Part shown: in pieces, positions 19,040-27,960 of the stretch
How the letters are laid out: each line of letters begins with the position of its first letter
Numbering within the stretch: position 1 is the stretch's first letter
From: Nitrospirota bacterium
Lineage (GTDB): Bacteria; Nitrospirota; Nitrospiria; Nitrospirales; Nitrospiraceae
Length of the DNA stretch: 64,000 bases
Assembly (NCBI GenBank): GCA_030684575.1
Contig: JAUXVD010000008.1
Coordinates: forward strand, 62,001 to 126,000
Reading direction: 5' to 3'
The notes under the pieces: generated by a model
Databases searched by the model: none
Seen by the model: only the letters and a program-made list of their open reading frames with translations
Told to the model about the DNA's origin: nothing
Program-made: the position numbers and the translations under genes

Positions 19040-19537
19040 ATGCTCGGATCGAAGAATCGCCAGAGCGGGTTCACGTTGATCGAGCTGATGATCGCGGTGG
19101 CGATTATCGGGGTCGCGGTGGCGATCGCCATCCCGAATTTTACGCGGATGTACATAGACTATGAAGCGAAAGCCACGGCCTCTGAGATCACCCGTTTTCT
19201 TGTGATGGCTCGTACGAGAGCACAGACGTCGAATCAGACTCTCACCGTCGGAATCGTCCTGGTGAATGGGGTGGTGTCTATGACCGCCAGCAATCTCGCA
19301 GGCGCTCAGACATTTCGGAACGGGTTTGATGCGGGACATATGGTGCCGCTCGTGTTCAGCGCCGGTGGCATCCCAAACGGGGGAGCCGTTCAGTTCGACT
19401 CAAATGGGGTCAGGACGGGCGTGCCCGGTGCAGGAGTCCAGACGATCACCGTCGGAGGGATTGTCGGAGGGGCTCCATCCACACAATATCGCATTAATAT
19501 TGCGCAGAGCGGAATTGCCGGGCTGGTGAGGCTGTGA
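19040..19537 (+). CDS. GspH/FimT-type (pseudo)pilin
   Basis: 165 aa. Class III signal: KNRQSG cleaved before FTLIELMIAVAIIGVAV, with the canonical Phe +1 and Glu +5. It then has EITRFLVMARTRAQTSNQ as in GspH/FimT. ATG 19040 is preceded by AGGACGG; an upstream GTG at 18989 would overlap the sigma-54 type promoter. First gene of the second minor pilin operon; its stop abuts the next gene. Confidence 0.88.
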   Translation: MLGSKNRQSGFTLIELMIAVAIIGVAVAIAIPNFTRMYIDYEAKATASEITRFLVMARTRAQTSNQTLTVGIVLVNGVVSMTASNLAGAQTFRNGFDAGHMVPLVFSAGGIPNGGAVQFDSNGVRTGVPGAGVQTITVGGIVGGAPSTQYRINIAQSGIAGLVRL

Positions 19538-19548
19538 GGTCTGCGGCA

Positions 19549-20091
19549 ATGGACGACAAACAGCACAATAGCAATAGGATAATCAGCCGGCTCCGACAAG
19601 AGCGGGGATTTACCCTCATTGAGGCCATGCTGTCGTCGGTTATTCTTGGGATCGGGTTGCTCGGGTTAGCCGCCATGATGACCTTGTCGTTCACGCGCAA
19701 TAGCGACGGGAATGAAGTGACCGCCGCCACCAACCTCGCGGCGGAGCTCGTCGAACGGATGCAATTCAATCGACGGAATCTCGTGAACGGCTATAACGGC
19801 ATCAATTTGATTTCAGCCAACCCCGCGCTCTGCGTCCAGAATGCCCTGACTCAGCCGGTGGCGAGAGGGGATTGTCTGCAATGGCAAGCCCGCCTATTTG
19901 CGTCTGGATTGGTAGGGGTCCGAGCCAATGTGGCGGTGGCGCTCGTGGGGCCGGTAGTGCTCAATCAAAATAACATCAACGTGAACGTCACCTGGACCGG
20001 ATCAAGTCGCAATACGATTGCCGGGGGGTCGGCCGCCTGGGTCGCAGGGACCAAAGCCATCACGTTGAACGCGGTCATCGCACCGGAGTGA
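19549..20091 (+). CDS. pilV: PilV-type minor pilin (type IV pilus modification protein)
   Basis: 180 aa. Class III signal RQERG before FTLIEAMLSSVILGIGLLG, Glu at +5, followed by TNLAAELVERMQFNR, the PilV hallmark. ATG 19549 has GAGG nine bases upstream; a GTG at 19534 overlapping the previous stop is an alternative. It is coupled to the following pilW-like gene. Confidence 0.88.
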   Translation: MDDKQHNSNRIISRLRQERGFTLIEAMLSSVILGIGLLGLAAMMTLSFTRNSDGNEVTAATNLAAELVERMQFNRRNLVNGYNGINLISANPALCVQNALTQPVARGDCLQWQARLFASGLVGVRANVAVALVGPVVLNQNNINVNVTWTGSSRNTIAGGSAAWVAGTKAITLNAVIAPE

Positions 20092-20123
20092 GCAGCCGAC
20101 AGGGAAAGGGGCGGACGCACGAT

Positions 20124-21359
20124 ATGAGATCGCAAGACCAGCCGCACGCACAGGGATTCACATTGATCGAGGTCATGGTGGCGACCGCGGTGACGTCCGT
20201 GATCGTGTTGGCCGGTATGGCTGCCCTGACGATGACCGGCAAGGCCGTGCGAGCCAACGAGCAAATTTCCGACGCCCAACAGAACGCGCGTATGGCCATG
20301 GAGATGATCACCCACGACATCAAGATGGCTGGGATGGGGCCGGCTATCGATCCGTCACGGAATCCGCCTCCGGTTGGAAACTGTGGAATTGGCGGGACTC
20401 CAGTGCCGATGCTCCCTGGGGATAACAATCCGACCGTCGGGGTACCCGATACGGGACCGGATCAAATCTCACTCGTGGTCCCCCTCACATTTTATGGTGC
20501 GCCGGCTGTTCCGGGGGTTCCGCCTGCCTGGCAGACCACCGCTCCACTCGGTATCGGCGCAGCGGGGTTTGCAAACGTGCCGATCAACGCAGCCATCCTT
20601 CCCGCTATGGTAACTGCGGGACTCGCGGCCAACTCCTTTATTTCGATTGGTGGCGTCGTCGCAGCTCAGGTGGGGGGTGCGGCCGCTCCCTTGGCATTGG
20701 TCGCCCCCATTCCAGGGCCGACACAGATTCCGACGGGCACTCAGATTTTTCTGTTGCAGTGCATTACCTATCAAGTGATTCCTCAGCTTGCCGGTGGGGC
20801 TCCCGGTGCAGATCTCAATAACGTCTGTGGCGGCAATGCTCCCTGCCTGGTCAGGGGGATCGCGAATGCCACGGTCAATTCTTTCGGGCGTACGCTGCCG
20901 AATTGCAATGTCGCCGCGAGTCCCTGCTTGCCGATCGTCAATGGGATCGAGGATCTCCAGTTCGCCTATGCCTGCGACGGCTGTCTCTTGCCGGCGCCAG
21001 GCGGTTCTGAGCCGAACGGTCGGCTGGATGATGTGAGTCTGAACCTGAACTTCGACCAAGCGGACTACATCTCCAACCAGATCTGGAACAACCCGCCCAT
21101 GACGCCGTCCGCCATTAAAATGGTGCAAGTCACGATCGTCGCCCGGCAACAGTCGCAGGACAATGGACTGGGAGACGGGAATTCACAGGCAGGAGCGGGG
21201 ACCCTGTCCACCACCTTTCTCACGGTCGATGACCATATTCATGCCAACGGCGTCTTCGTCGCCGGCGATGCGGGGGCCCAGGTTCCTCCCTATGCGTCGG
21301 TGCGCCGGCGGGTTGTGACTAGGACCGTGGAGACGAGAAACGCGAGACCCTGGTCCTGA
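20124..21359 (+). CDS. pilW: PilW-type minor pilin
   Basis: 411 aa. Class III signal HAQG before FTLIEVMVATAVTSVIVLAG, Glu at +5. After the helix come QNARMAMEMITHDIKMAGMG and a large periplasmic domain with several cysteines (CNVAASPC, ACDGC) that may form disulphides. Considerably larger than the PilW-like protein of the first set. ATG 20124 is preferred over GTG 20088, which would overlap pilV. Confidence 0.87.
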   Translation: MRSQDQPHAQGFTLIEVMVATAVTSVIVLAGMAALTMTGKAVRANEQISDAQQNARMAMEMITHDIKMAGMGPAIDPSRNPPPVGNCGIGGTPVPMLPGDNNPTVGVPDTGPDQISLVVPLTFYGAPAVPGVPPAWQTTAPLGIGAAGFANVPINAAILPAMVTAGLAANSFISIGGVVAAQVGGAAAPLALVAPIPGPTQIPTGTQIFLLQCITYQVIPQLAGGAPGADLNNVCGGNAPCLVRGIANATVNSFGRTLPNCNVAASPCLPIVNGIEDLQFAYACDGCLLPAPGGSEPNGRLDDVSLNLNFDQADYISNQIWNNPPMTPSAIKMVQVTIVARQQSQDNGLGDGNSQAGAGTLSTTFLTVDDHIHANGVFVAGDAGAQVPPYASVRRRVVTRTVETRNARPWS

Positions 21360-21377
21360 GCGAGGAGGAAGAGGACG

Positions 21378-21971
21378 ATGATGGAGCAGCATAGTTGGGC
21401 GCAGATACGGGACGAGCAGGGGGTGAGCCTCATCACCTCCATGATGGTGATCCTCATCATGACCCTGATGGGAATCTCGATCCTTGCCGTCACAGGAACA
21501 GAGCGGCAAATTTCGAGTTCCGTCAGTGCCAGTGAGTCCGCGACCGGCGCGGCAGAGTCCTGTGTGAGTACGGGAGCGAATGTGCTCCAACAGTTTATGT
21601 CAGCCCGTGTCGTGCCGCCCGCGTTGCTCGCCAATGCCGTGCCGCCCGGCCCGGTGCCGGTTGCGAACCTTGCCGTGTTGAACGCCGAGCTGATCAATGA
21701 TGGTGGCAATGCGGATTTTCCGGTCGGAGCGGGCTCTGCGCCAAACCTGGCGATGACCGTCGGGAACTACCAGGTGTTCGGTGACATTGATCGCATGTAT
21801 ATCCAATGTGCCCCCGGGAGCGATTGTGCCGACCCGCAGGCTGCGCGGTTCGATATTTTCTATCAAATCACCTGTGTCGCGCAAAATCTGGCGACGGGGG
21901 TTACCAGTCAAGTCGGGGCCCTGTACGCCTGTAACCTGTCAGGATTTTTCTGTCAGCCGAGACCCTACTAG
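21378..21971 (+). CDS. pilX: PilX-type minor pilin
   Basis: 197 aa. N terminus RDEQG before VSLITSMMVILIMTLMG, then GTERQISSSVSASESATGAAE, the typical PilX motif. Threonine replaces Glu at +5. C-terminal cysteines suggest a disulphide loop. It sits 18 bases after pilW. Confidence 0.86.
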   Translation: MMEQHSWAQIRDEQGVSLITSMMVILIMTLMGISILAVTGTERQISSSVSASESATGAAESCVSTGANVLQQFMSARVVPPALLANAVPPGPVPVANLAVLNAELINDGGNADFPVGAGSAPNLAMTVGNYQVFGDIDRMYIQCAPGSDCADPQAARFDIFYQITCVAQNLATGVTSQVGALYACNLSGFFCQPRPY

Positions 21972-22001
21972 GCCTGCGATCGCTCGATGAGGAGGAACAG
22001 C

Positions 22002-22394
22002 ATGATGGACCGAACTCGCACAGAGGAACAGAGGGAATCCCTCCACCGAGACATCCGGATGACCGGGCCTCGCCGACTATTCGCCCACACCGGAATCATG
22101 GTGCTGGTTGTGACGTTTCTGTCCGTCATGAATACCGGCGTCACGCGGGCAGAGGACCAGCCCATTCCTTCGATGACGATCGGTTATCAAACCGGTGCGA
22201 TCACCGCCATCTATGAGAAAACGCTCGAAATCAATGGGCGGGCCTACGGCTTGATGCCGGAGGTGATCATGCTTGACGAACATGAAGAGACCTTGGATCC
22301 CGCTCGCCTCATGGTGACTGCCGAGGTGAAATTTCACGTTAAGAAAGAACAAAGCAACAAGATCGACCGAATGATCGTGACGCTCCCCAGGTAA
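22002..22394 (+). CDS. Exported PilY2-like protein
   Basis: 130 aa. A positively charged N terminus and hydrophobic segment (FAHTGIMVLVVTFLSVM) predict export or anchoring. The mature part, with YEKTLEINGRAYGLMP and ARLMVTAEVKFHVKKE, is a small beta-rich domain. Position between pilX and pilY1 matches pilY2 of Pseudomonas, which has a similar size. ATG 22002 has AGGAGGAA directly upstream. Assignment is by size, topology and order, not clear sequence identity. Confidence 0.6.
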   Translation: MMDRTRTEEQRESLHRDIRMTGPRRLFAHTGIMVLVVTFLSVMNTGVTRAEDQPIPSMTIGYQTGAITAIYEKTLEINGRAYGLMPEVIMLDEHEETLDPARLMVTAEVKFHVKKEQSNKIDRMIVTLPR

Positions 22395-22443
22395 CAAGGA
22401 AACGGTGGATACGATGTCTTGTGCAACAAGAACGGAGGGTGCC

Positions 22444-25400
22444 ATGAAGAGCCGGAATATCGCCACTCGTGGAACCGTCATGCTGGCGTTGGTGGGTTGT
22501 CTCCTGGTGCCCGGTGCGCTGCAGGCCCAAACGATGGATCAGTATTTTGCCGTGCCGCCCTTCGTCAGCGACCAGGTCGCTCCCAATATCCTCCTGCTGC
22601 TCGACAATTCCGGCAGTATGAGCGGTCTGGCGTGCGACAACTCTACCCCTGCGGATGGGGACTGCGCCGATGCCGGTGATAAGCCGTTCGCCAACACCTC
22701 CACGTTCTCAGGCTACTTCGATTCCCTCCTCTGCTACACCTATGATTCAGGCGCCGATGCCCGCTTCGAGCCGGCCACGGTGAAGGCGTTGGTGTCGACG
22801 GCCTGTTCCACGACCCAGTGGGACGGTAATTTTTTAAATTGGGCGACCTTCCGGCGGTTCGATGCCCTCAAGAAATCGATGACCGGTGGGGATTGTTTCG
22901 TGGCGCGGGCTGCAGATGGAACCTGTCCGACGAACGGCACCCCGGCGCTGAAGACCGTGCGGGCACAGGCGGTAGGAGTGAACGTAGAGTTGAATGATAC
23001 GGTCTATGCGGGAGGAGCGGGAGCCACAACCTATCTCGGAAGGATTCCGCTTGCGGACAGATCGGGCAACCCTGGAACACTCTACATCGGTGTTGCCGAC
23101 GCCTATTTCTGTATCGACAACGACAGCACGTTTAACAACAACTGCGGAGATAGTTACAGCGTCAGAAGGTACGAACTCAAAGTCGGATACAATGTTGAGC
23201 CAACGGGGGTCATTCAGCAGATTGGTTCCCAGGCGCGGTTTGGGCTGTTTGAATTCAAACCGACCGGCGACGGAGCCCGGATGCTCGTGGGGCTCGGGGC
23301 CCGCCAATCGATCGCATTTTCAGGATCGGCCGTCAAGACGTTCACGACGAACACCGCCGCGATGGTGGATGCGGTTCAGGATTCGTTCCCATCTACTTGG
23401 ACACCTCTCTCCGAGTCTCTCTATGAAACCGCCCGCTATATTGCCCAGATCAATTCTACCTACCTGGCCGGTTCCTATGCCTATCCCATTGCCTTTGCCG
23501 GAGGCATCTCAAACGGCGTGGCCTTTGGAGCGACGGGGGCAGGATCAATAGGCGCGCCTGAAATCACCGCCTTGACCGGCAGCGAGGTCTGCACGGTCGG
23601 GGCCGGCTACATCACCAACGCCTGCGGACGGGATCCGTATTTTTTCGGGAGCAACCACACGCCTGCCTGGGCGACGACGTCCACCCAGGTTCGCTGCTGT
23701 AAAACCTTCGTCATCATCGTGACGGATGGGGAACCGACGCAGGATACCAATATCCCGGCGGGGCTCCAAGATTACGCGCATGGGCGACATGGTCTCCACT
23801 GTACTGGTGGAAACGCGACCATCCATGCGCCGAACGGCACCTGTAACACGAACAGCGCCACGACAGCCGCCACGCTGTTGGGGGAACATAAGACCGATTA
23901 TGCCTCGACCGGGAACCATTACCTGGACGACGTCGCCTATTGGGCCCATACGAATGACCTCCGGCCCTGTACCGCCGCCGGGACCGATGGAACGATTCCC
24001 GTCCTCAACGTGACGGGCCATTGTTTAGCTGGGCTCCAGAATCTGTCGGTCTACACGTTCTTTGCCTTCGGCAACATCGCGGGGAGAGAAATTTTGATGC
24101 ATACCGCCAAGTTGGGCGGATTCGAGGACAGCAACAATAATAATATTCCGGACCTGGTGAGCGAATGGGACAAGGTCATCAATGCGACCGGCGCGCCGGG
24201 GACCGACGGAATTCCCGATAACTACTTTGAGTCTTCCAACGTGGACGACTTGCAAGATCGGTTGATGGCGACGATCACGGCGATCTTGCGAAAGAGCTCG
24301 TCCGGCACGGCCATTTCCGTGCTGGCCACCTCTGCCAGCGGTGAGGGAAGCGTCTATCAAGCCTATTTCTACACCAGCAACGTCGGGCTGGGTGGCGCCA
24401 ATGTCAGATGGACCGGGTATACGCAGGGCCTGTTCATCGACCATTTGGGGAATTTCCGCGAAGATACGGATCAGGACGGAAAGCTCGTCTACGAAAACGA
24501 CTACATCATCAGGACCAGCTACGATAACAACCAGGCAAGTCTCACGTATGGGACCGTCCTGGTCGACAAGTTTGTGGATGCCAATGGCGATGGGAGCGCC
24601 GACAGTACAACGGCGACCATCTCGGGCCTGGGGCTGAAAGATATTCTTCCCTTCTGGGAAGGAGGCAAGCAGCTGGCCAACCTCGCCTCCGCGTCGAGAA
24701 ACCTGCTGACGTGGGTGGACAGCAACAATGATGGACTCGTGCAGGTGGGCGAACAGATGCAATTCGCTACGGCAAATTCTGGAACGTTGGGGCAGTACCT
24801 GAGAGCCGGCGCCGCCCCCTATACGGCCGATAACATCATCAATTTCATCCGCGGGGACGAAGTCGCGGGGCTTCGGACGCGCATGCTGGAGGTGCCGTTG
24901 GGCAGCGGCACCTACAAAGTGTGGAAGTTAGGGGACCCCATCCATTCAACGCCGACCATTGTGTCGGCGCCGCGCACGAACTACGATCTGGTGTATGGAG
25001 ATTCTTCCTACACGGCGTTTTATCAGCAGTATCAAAATCGCCGTGAAGTCGTCTATGTCGGCGCGAACGACGGGATGTTGCATGCCTTCAACGGAGGGTA
25101 TTACCACAAGAGCGACGATCCTACGACGGCAACCGTAGTCGAGCATGGGTGGTACACGAAGAATCCCACGAACAACAGCAGCGGTCGTCCGCTCGGGGAC
25201 GAACTCTGGGGATACGTCCCCTATCAGCTCCTGCCGCAGTTGCAGTGGTTGACGAGAGCCGACTATACCCATGTCTACTACGTGGACCTCAAACCCACGG
25301 TGGCGGATGTGCGAATCTTTACGCCGGATGCGGACCATCCGAACGGCTGGGGCACGGTGCTGATCGGGGGCTTCCGCATGGGAGGGAGCTGCGGAGGCTG

Positions 25401-26799
25401 TGCGGCCGGCACCGGTGCGCCTCCGATGACGGTCAATATCAGCGGGACGCCCCGCACCTTCTACAGCGCATACTTTGTGCTCGATATCACCAATCCGGAG
25501 GTTGATCCCAAGCTCCTCTGGAGCTTCAGCGATGCCGGCTTGGGTCTGTCGATCGGGACGCCGTCGGTGATGCGTGTCAGTCCCACGGCTGATGCCAAGA
25601 CCGATAACACCAATGCGAAGTGGATGGTCCTCTTCGGTTCGGGCCCGAACGGCTATGCGGCAGACTTGCCGCCCGCTCCCGCGCAAGTCGCCACGGTGTA
25701 TGCCGTAGACTTGCGGGTCGGGCCCGGGGCTGCGAATTCGCAGGTGACCAAGATGGCTGCCGGTTCCTGGCAGTCGTTTGTTGGAAACATCGCGGTGCTG
25801 GATAATAATTTCGACTACCGGCATGATGTCGCCTATTTCGGGCGCACGATCAATACTGGAGCTCTGCCCTGGAGGGGCAAGATGTATCGGTTGACGACGA
25901 GTGGTTGTACGAACGCCCCCTGCAGCACCTCGACCTGGGGGGTTGCCAACGGAGCCAGCCGAGTACCGACGGAGATGATCGATACCTTCAATGACTACAC
26001 GGCATTGAGCAGTACGACTGTGAATTTGGGACCGGTCACAACTGCGCCGTCAGTGACCATCGATGATGCGAACATGGTCTGGGTCTTTTTTGGAACGGGC
26101 CGCTACCTGAGTAACTCCGACAAGACCAACACGGAACAACAATACCTGTTCGGCATTAAAGACAAAGTGATGAACGGGGGGTGCACCCAGACTAACGCCA
26201 TCAATTGCAATGCCGTCAATCTGGTGAACGCCACGAATGCGGTGGTCTGTGTCGTTTGTGCGGGCGGGACCAACCAAGTGACGGACCCCAACAATCCTGC
26301 CCTCACGAGTGTCACCTCAGGAGCCACCTCGATGGCGGGGTTGGTGCAGAGCAGGGATGGATGGTACGTCAAGCTGGTGACGGCGGCCGGTACGTCGGCA
26401 GAGCGGTCCGTGTCCAATCCCGTCGTGATTGCCGGAGCGGTATTTTTCCCGACGCTCGTTCCCACGAATGACTTCTGCTCCTCCACGGGAACGAGTTATC
26501 TCTATGCGTTGTATTACAAGACCGGCTCGGCCTATTCGTCTCCGGTCATCGGGACCAGCGTGTCCGGCGCGAATACGATCAGCAACACCAGGGTCCTGAT
26601 GGGCGAAGGTGTGGCCTCGCAAGTCGCCATCCATATCGATGGCTCGGGAGGCTCTTGTACCGGAGGCTGCGACGGCGGGGGGAAGCCGCCGATCAAATAT
26701 TGCAGCCAGATGAGTACAGGGAGCAGCGAATGTAAGGATGCCAGTGGGCCAAATCCTCCCTGGAGCCGGTACCTGTCCTGGATACGTCAGCGGGGCTGA
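22444..26799 (+). CDS. pilY1: PilY1, type IV pilus tip adhesin
   Basis: About 1451 aa, exported (signal peptide ending near QAQT). Von Willebrand A-like domain near the N terminus with MIDAS D54-N-S-G-S58, and VTDGEPTQD further on. Several calcium-type loops (TDQDGKLVYEND, DANGDGSAD, DSNNDGLVQVGEQ) fall between about residues 670 and 780. The C-terminal half has the PilY1 beta-propeller (VYVGANDGMLHAFNGG, ELWGYVPYQLLPQL, SIGTPSVMRV). PilY1 sits at the pilus tip and functions in adhesion and surface sensing. ATG 22444 has GGAGGG six bases upstream. The protein is somewhat longer than Pseudomonas PilY1. Confidence 0.94.
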   Translation: MKSRNIATRGTVMLALVGCLLVPGALQAQTMDQYFAVPPFVSDQVAPNILLLLDNSGSMSGLACDNSTPADGDCADAGDKPFANTSTFSGYFDSLLCYTYDSGADARFEPATVKALVSTACSTTQWDGNFLNWATFRRFDALKKSMTGGDCFVARAADGTCPTNGTPALKTVRAQAVGVNVELNDTVYAGGAGATTYLGRIPLADRSGNPGTLYIGVADAYFCIDNDSTFNNNCGDSYSVRRYELKVGYNVEPTGVIQQIGSQARFGLFEFKPTGDGARMLVGLGARQSIAFSGSAVKTFTTNTAAMVDAVQDSFPSTWTPLSESLYETARYIAQINSTYLAGSYAYPIAFAGGISNGVAFGATGAGSIGAPEITALTGSEVCTVGAGYITNACGRDPYFFGSNHTPAWATTSTQVRCCKTFVIIVTDGEPTQDTNIPAGLQDYAHGRHGLHCTGGNATIHAPNGTCNTNSATTAATLLGEHKTDYASTGNHYLDDVAYWAHTNDLRPCTAAGTDGTIPVLNVTGHCLAGLQNLSVYTFFAFGNIAGREILMHTAKLGGFEDSNNNNIPDLVSEWDKVINATGAPGTDGIPDNYFESSNVDDLQDRLMATITAILRKSSSGTAISVLATSASGEGSVYQAYFYTSNVGLGGANVRWTGYTQGLFIDHLGNFREDTDQDGKLVYENDYIIRTSYDNNQASLTYGTVLVDKFVDANGDGSADSTTATISGLGLKDILPFWEGGKQLANLASASRNLLTWVDSNNDGLVQVGEQMQFATANSGTLGQYLRAGAAPYTADNIINFIRGDEVAGLRTRMLEVPLGSGTYKVWKLGDPIHSTPTIVSAPRTNYDLVYGDSSYTAFYQQYQNRREVVYVGANDGMLHAFNGGYYHKSDDPTTATVVEHGWYTKNPTNNSSGRPLGDELWGYVPYQLLPQLQWLTRADYTHVYYVDLKPTVADVRIFTPDADHPNGWGTVLIGGFRMGGSCGGCAAGTGAPPMTVNISGTPRTFYSAYFVLDITNPEVDPKLLWSFSDAGLGLSIGTPSVMRVSPTADAKTDNTNAKWMVLFGSGPNGYAADLPPAPAQVATVYAVDLRVGPGAANSQVTKMAAGSWQSFVGNIAVLDNNFDYRHDVAYFGRTINTGALPWRGKMYRLTTSGCTNAPCSTSTWGVANGASRVPTEMIDTFNDYTALSSTTVNLGPVTTAPSVTIDDANMVWVFFGTGRYLSNSDKTNTEQQYLFGIKDKVMNGGCTQTNAINCNAVNLVNATNAVVCVVCAGGTNQVTDPNNPALTSVTSGATSMAGLVQSRDGWYVKLVTAAGTSAERSVSNPVVIAGAVFFPTLVPTNDFCSSTGTSYLYALYYKTGSAYSSPVIGTSVSGANTISNTRVLMGEGVASQVAIHIDGSGGSCTGGCDGGGKPPIKYCSQMSTGSSECKDASGPNPPWSRYLSWIRQRG

Positions 26800-26817
26800 G
26801 TGAATGAGTTACAGAGC

Positions 26818-26848
26818 CGGGAGGGGGCCAGTATCTTGGTCCCTCCCG
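26818..26848 (+). terminator. Hairpin after pilY1
   Basis: CGGGAGGG (26818-26825) pairs with CCCTCCCG (26841-26848), with GGCCA/TGGTC pairing inside apart from one mismatch. No T-run follows, so this could be a processing or stability hairpin rather than an intrinsic terminator. Confidence 0.5.
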
Positions 26849-26866
26849 ACTCGATCACGGGGGCAA

Positions 26867-26890
26867 GTCCCGTTCGGCTACGAACGGGAC
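26867..26890 (+). repeat. Perfect 10-bp stem-loop before lipoprotein gene
   Basis: GTCCCGTTCG, loop GCTA, CGAACGGGAC, 15 bases before the lipoprotein ATG. No T-run follows. It could shape the leader of the downstream message. Confidence 0.55.
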
Positions 26891-26904
26891 CGATGTGTTG
26901 AGTG

Positions 26905-27858
26905 ATGTACACAAGATTTCTTCCACCACTTTGCCTGATTTGTTCGCTCCTGCTCATCGGGTGTAACTCGAGTGCTGCTCCCGGCAACGAGTCCTCTGCT
27001 CCGACGGTTGTCTCTGCACAGGGACTCCTGACGATCAGGTTAGCGACTATTACCCCGAACCCCATTACGCTGAACGAGGCGGTGAAGGTCATGGTCGAGA
27101 CTGATAACAGTCGGGCCGATATGTCTGGACTCAAGTACCAATGGATGGCCAACGGCACCCCCCTTCGAGGCCAGACAGGGCCCACGTTGGAACCGAGCAT
27201 GTTACAGCGTGGTGACAGCGTGACGGTCGAGCTTGTGCCTACGAGCGGCACGCTTCAAGGCACTCCATACCAGGCAGGTCCTGTGGTGGTCGGCAATAGC
27301 CCTCCCGTCGTCGCACAGATCTCCATCGAACGGGCGGCTGACTCCTATGTTCCGGTCTTTGTGAAGATGGAGGTTGCCGATGCCGATCGGGACGAGATGC
27401 AGTTCGACTTTCGTTGGTGGCGCAATAGTAAACTCGTCAAAGAGGGGCCTCAACAGACGCTGGATACCACGGGATTTCAAGCGAAAGACACACTCGAGGT
27501 TGAAGTGACCCCGCGAGACCAATCGTCTGCCGGGAAGCCGGTCCGTTCCGAAGCAGTTTATGTCGGCAATAGCCCTCCGAAGATCGTCTCTGCCCCCGCA
27601 GACCTCATCGGCCGGGAACGATATGAGTATACGGTCAAAGCTGTCGATGGGGACGGCGATCCCCTCAGCTTTCTGCTGGAAGTGGCGCCACCTGGGATGA
27701 TGGTTCACAAAGAAACAGGGCATCTGGTGTGGCAGATTCCACCCGGCCAACTTGGCAGCCATCGAGTGCGCATCATCGCTGAAGATGGGCAGGGGGGGAG
27801 AGGCTTTCAGGAATTCCATGTCTCCCTTCTGGCTCCTGTCGCATCGGCAAAACCGTAA
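26905..27858 (+). CDS. Ig-like-domain lipoprotein
   Basis: About 317 aa. Lipobox LLIGC near residue 20 predicts a lipoprotein. Three beta-sandwich modules follow, two joined by a repeated VGNSPP linker, and the last (DGDGDPLSFLLE, HKETGHLVWQIP) is a putative Ig/cadherin-like domain of the He_PIG kind. Directly downstream of pilY1, it may serve pilus or surface assembly, but no known pilus lipoprotein was recognised. A GTG at 26902 is an alternative start one codon earlier. Confidence 0.75.
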   Translation: MYTRFLPPLCLICSLLLIGCNSSAAPGNESSAPTVVSAQGLLTIRLATITPNPITLNEAVKVMVETDNSRADMSGLKYQWMANGTPLRGQTGPTLEPSMLQRGDSVTVELVPTSGTLQGTPYQAGPVVVGNSPPVVAQISIERAADSYVPVFVKMEVADADRDEMQFDFRWWRNSKLVKEGPQQTLDTTGFQAKDTLEVEVTPRDQSSAGKPVRSEAVYVGNSPPKIVSAPADLIGRERYEYTVKAVDGDGDPLSFLLEVAPPGMMVHKETGHLVWQIPPGQLGSHRVRIIAEDGQGGRGFQEFHVSLLAPVASAKP

Positions 27859-27960
27859 GGCTGCCGGCGGGTCTACTCGTTCTTCTGCTTGTCACACCTT
27901 TCCCTGGTTTGTTAGAATCAATCCACGATCACTGTAGGGAAGGAGAACGCCTGAGCGTTT

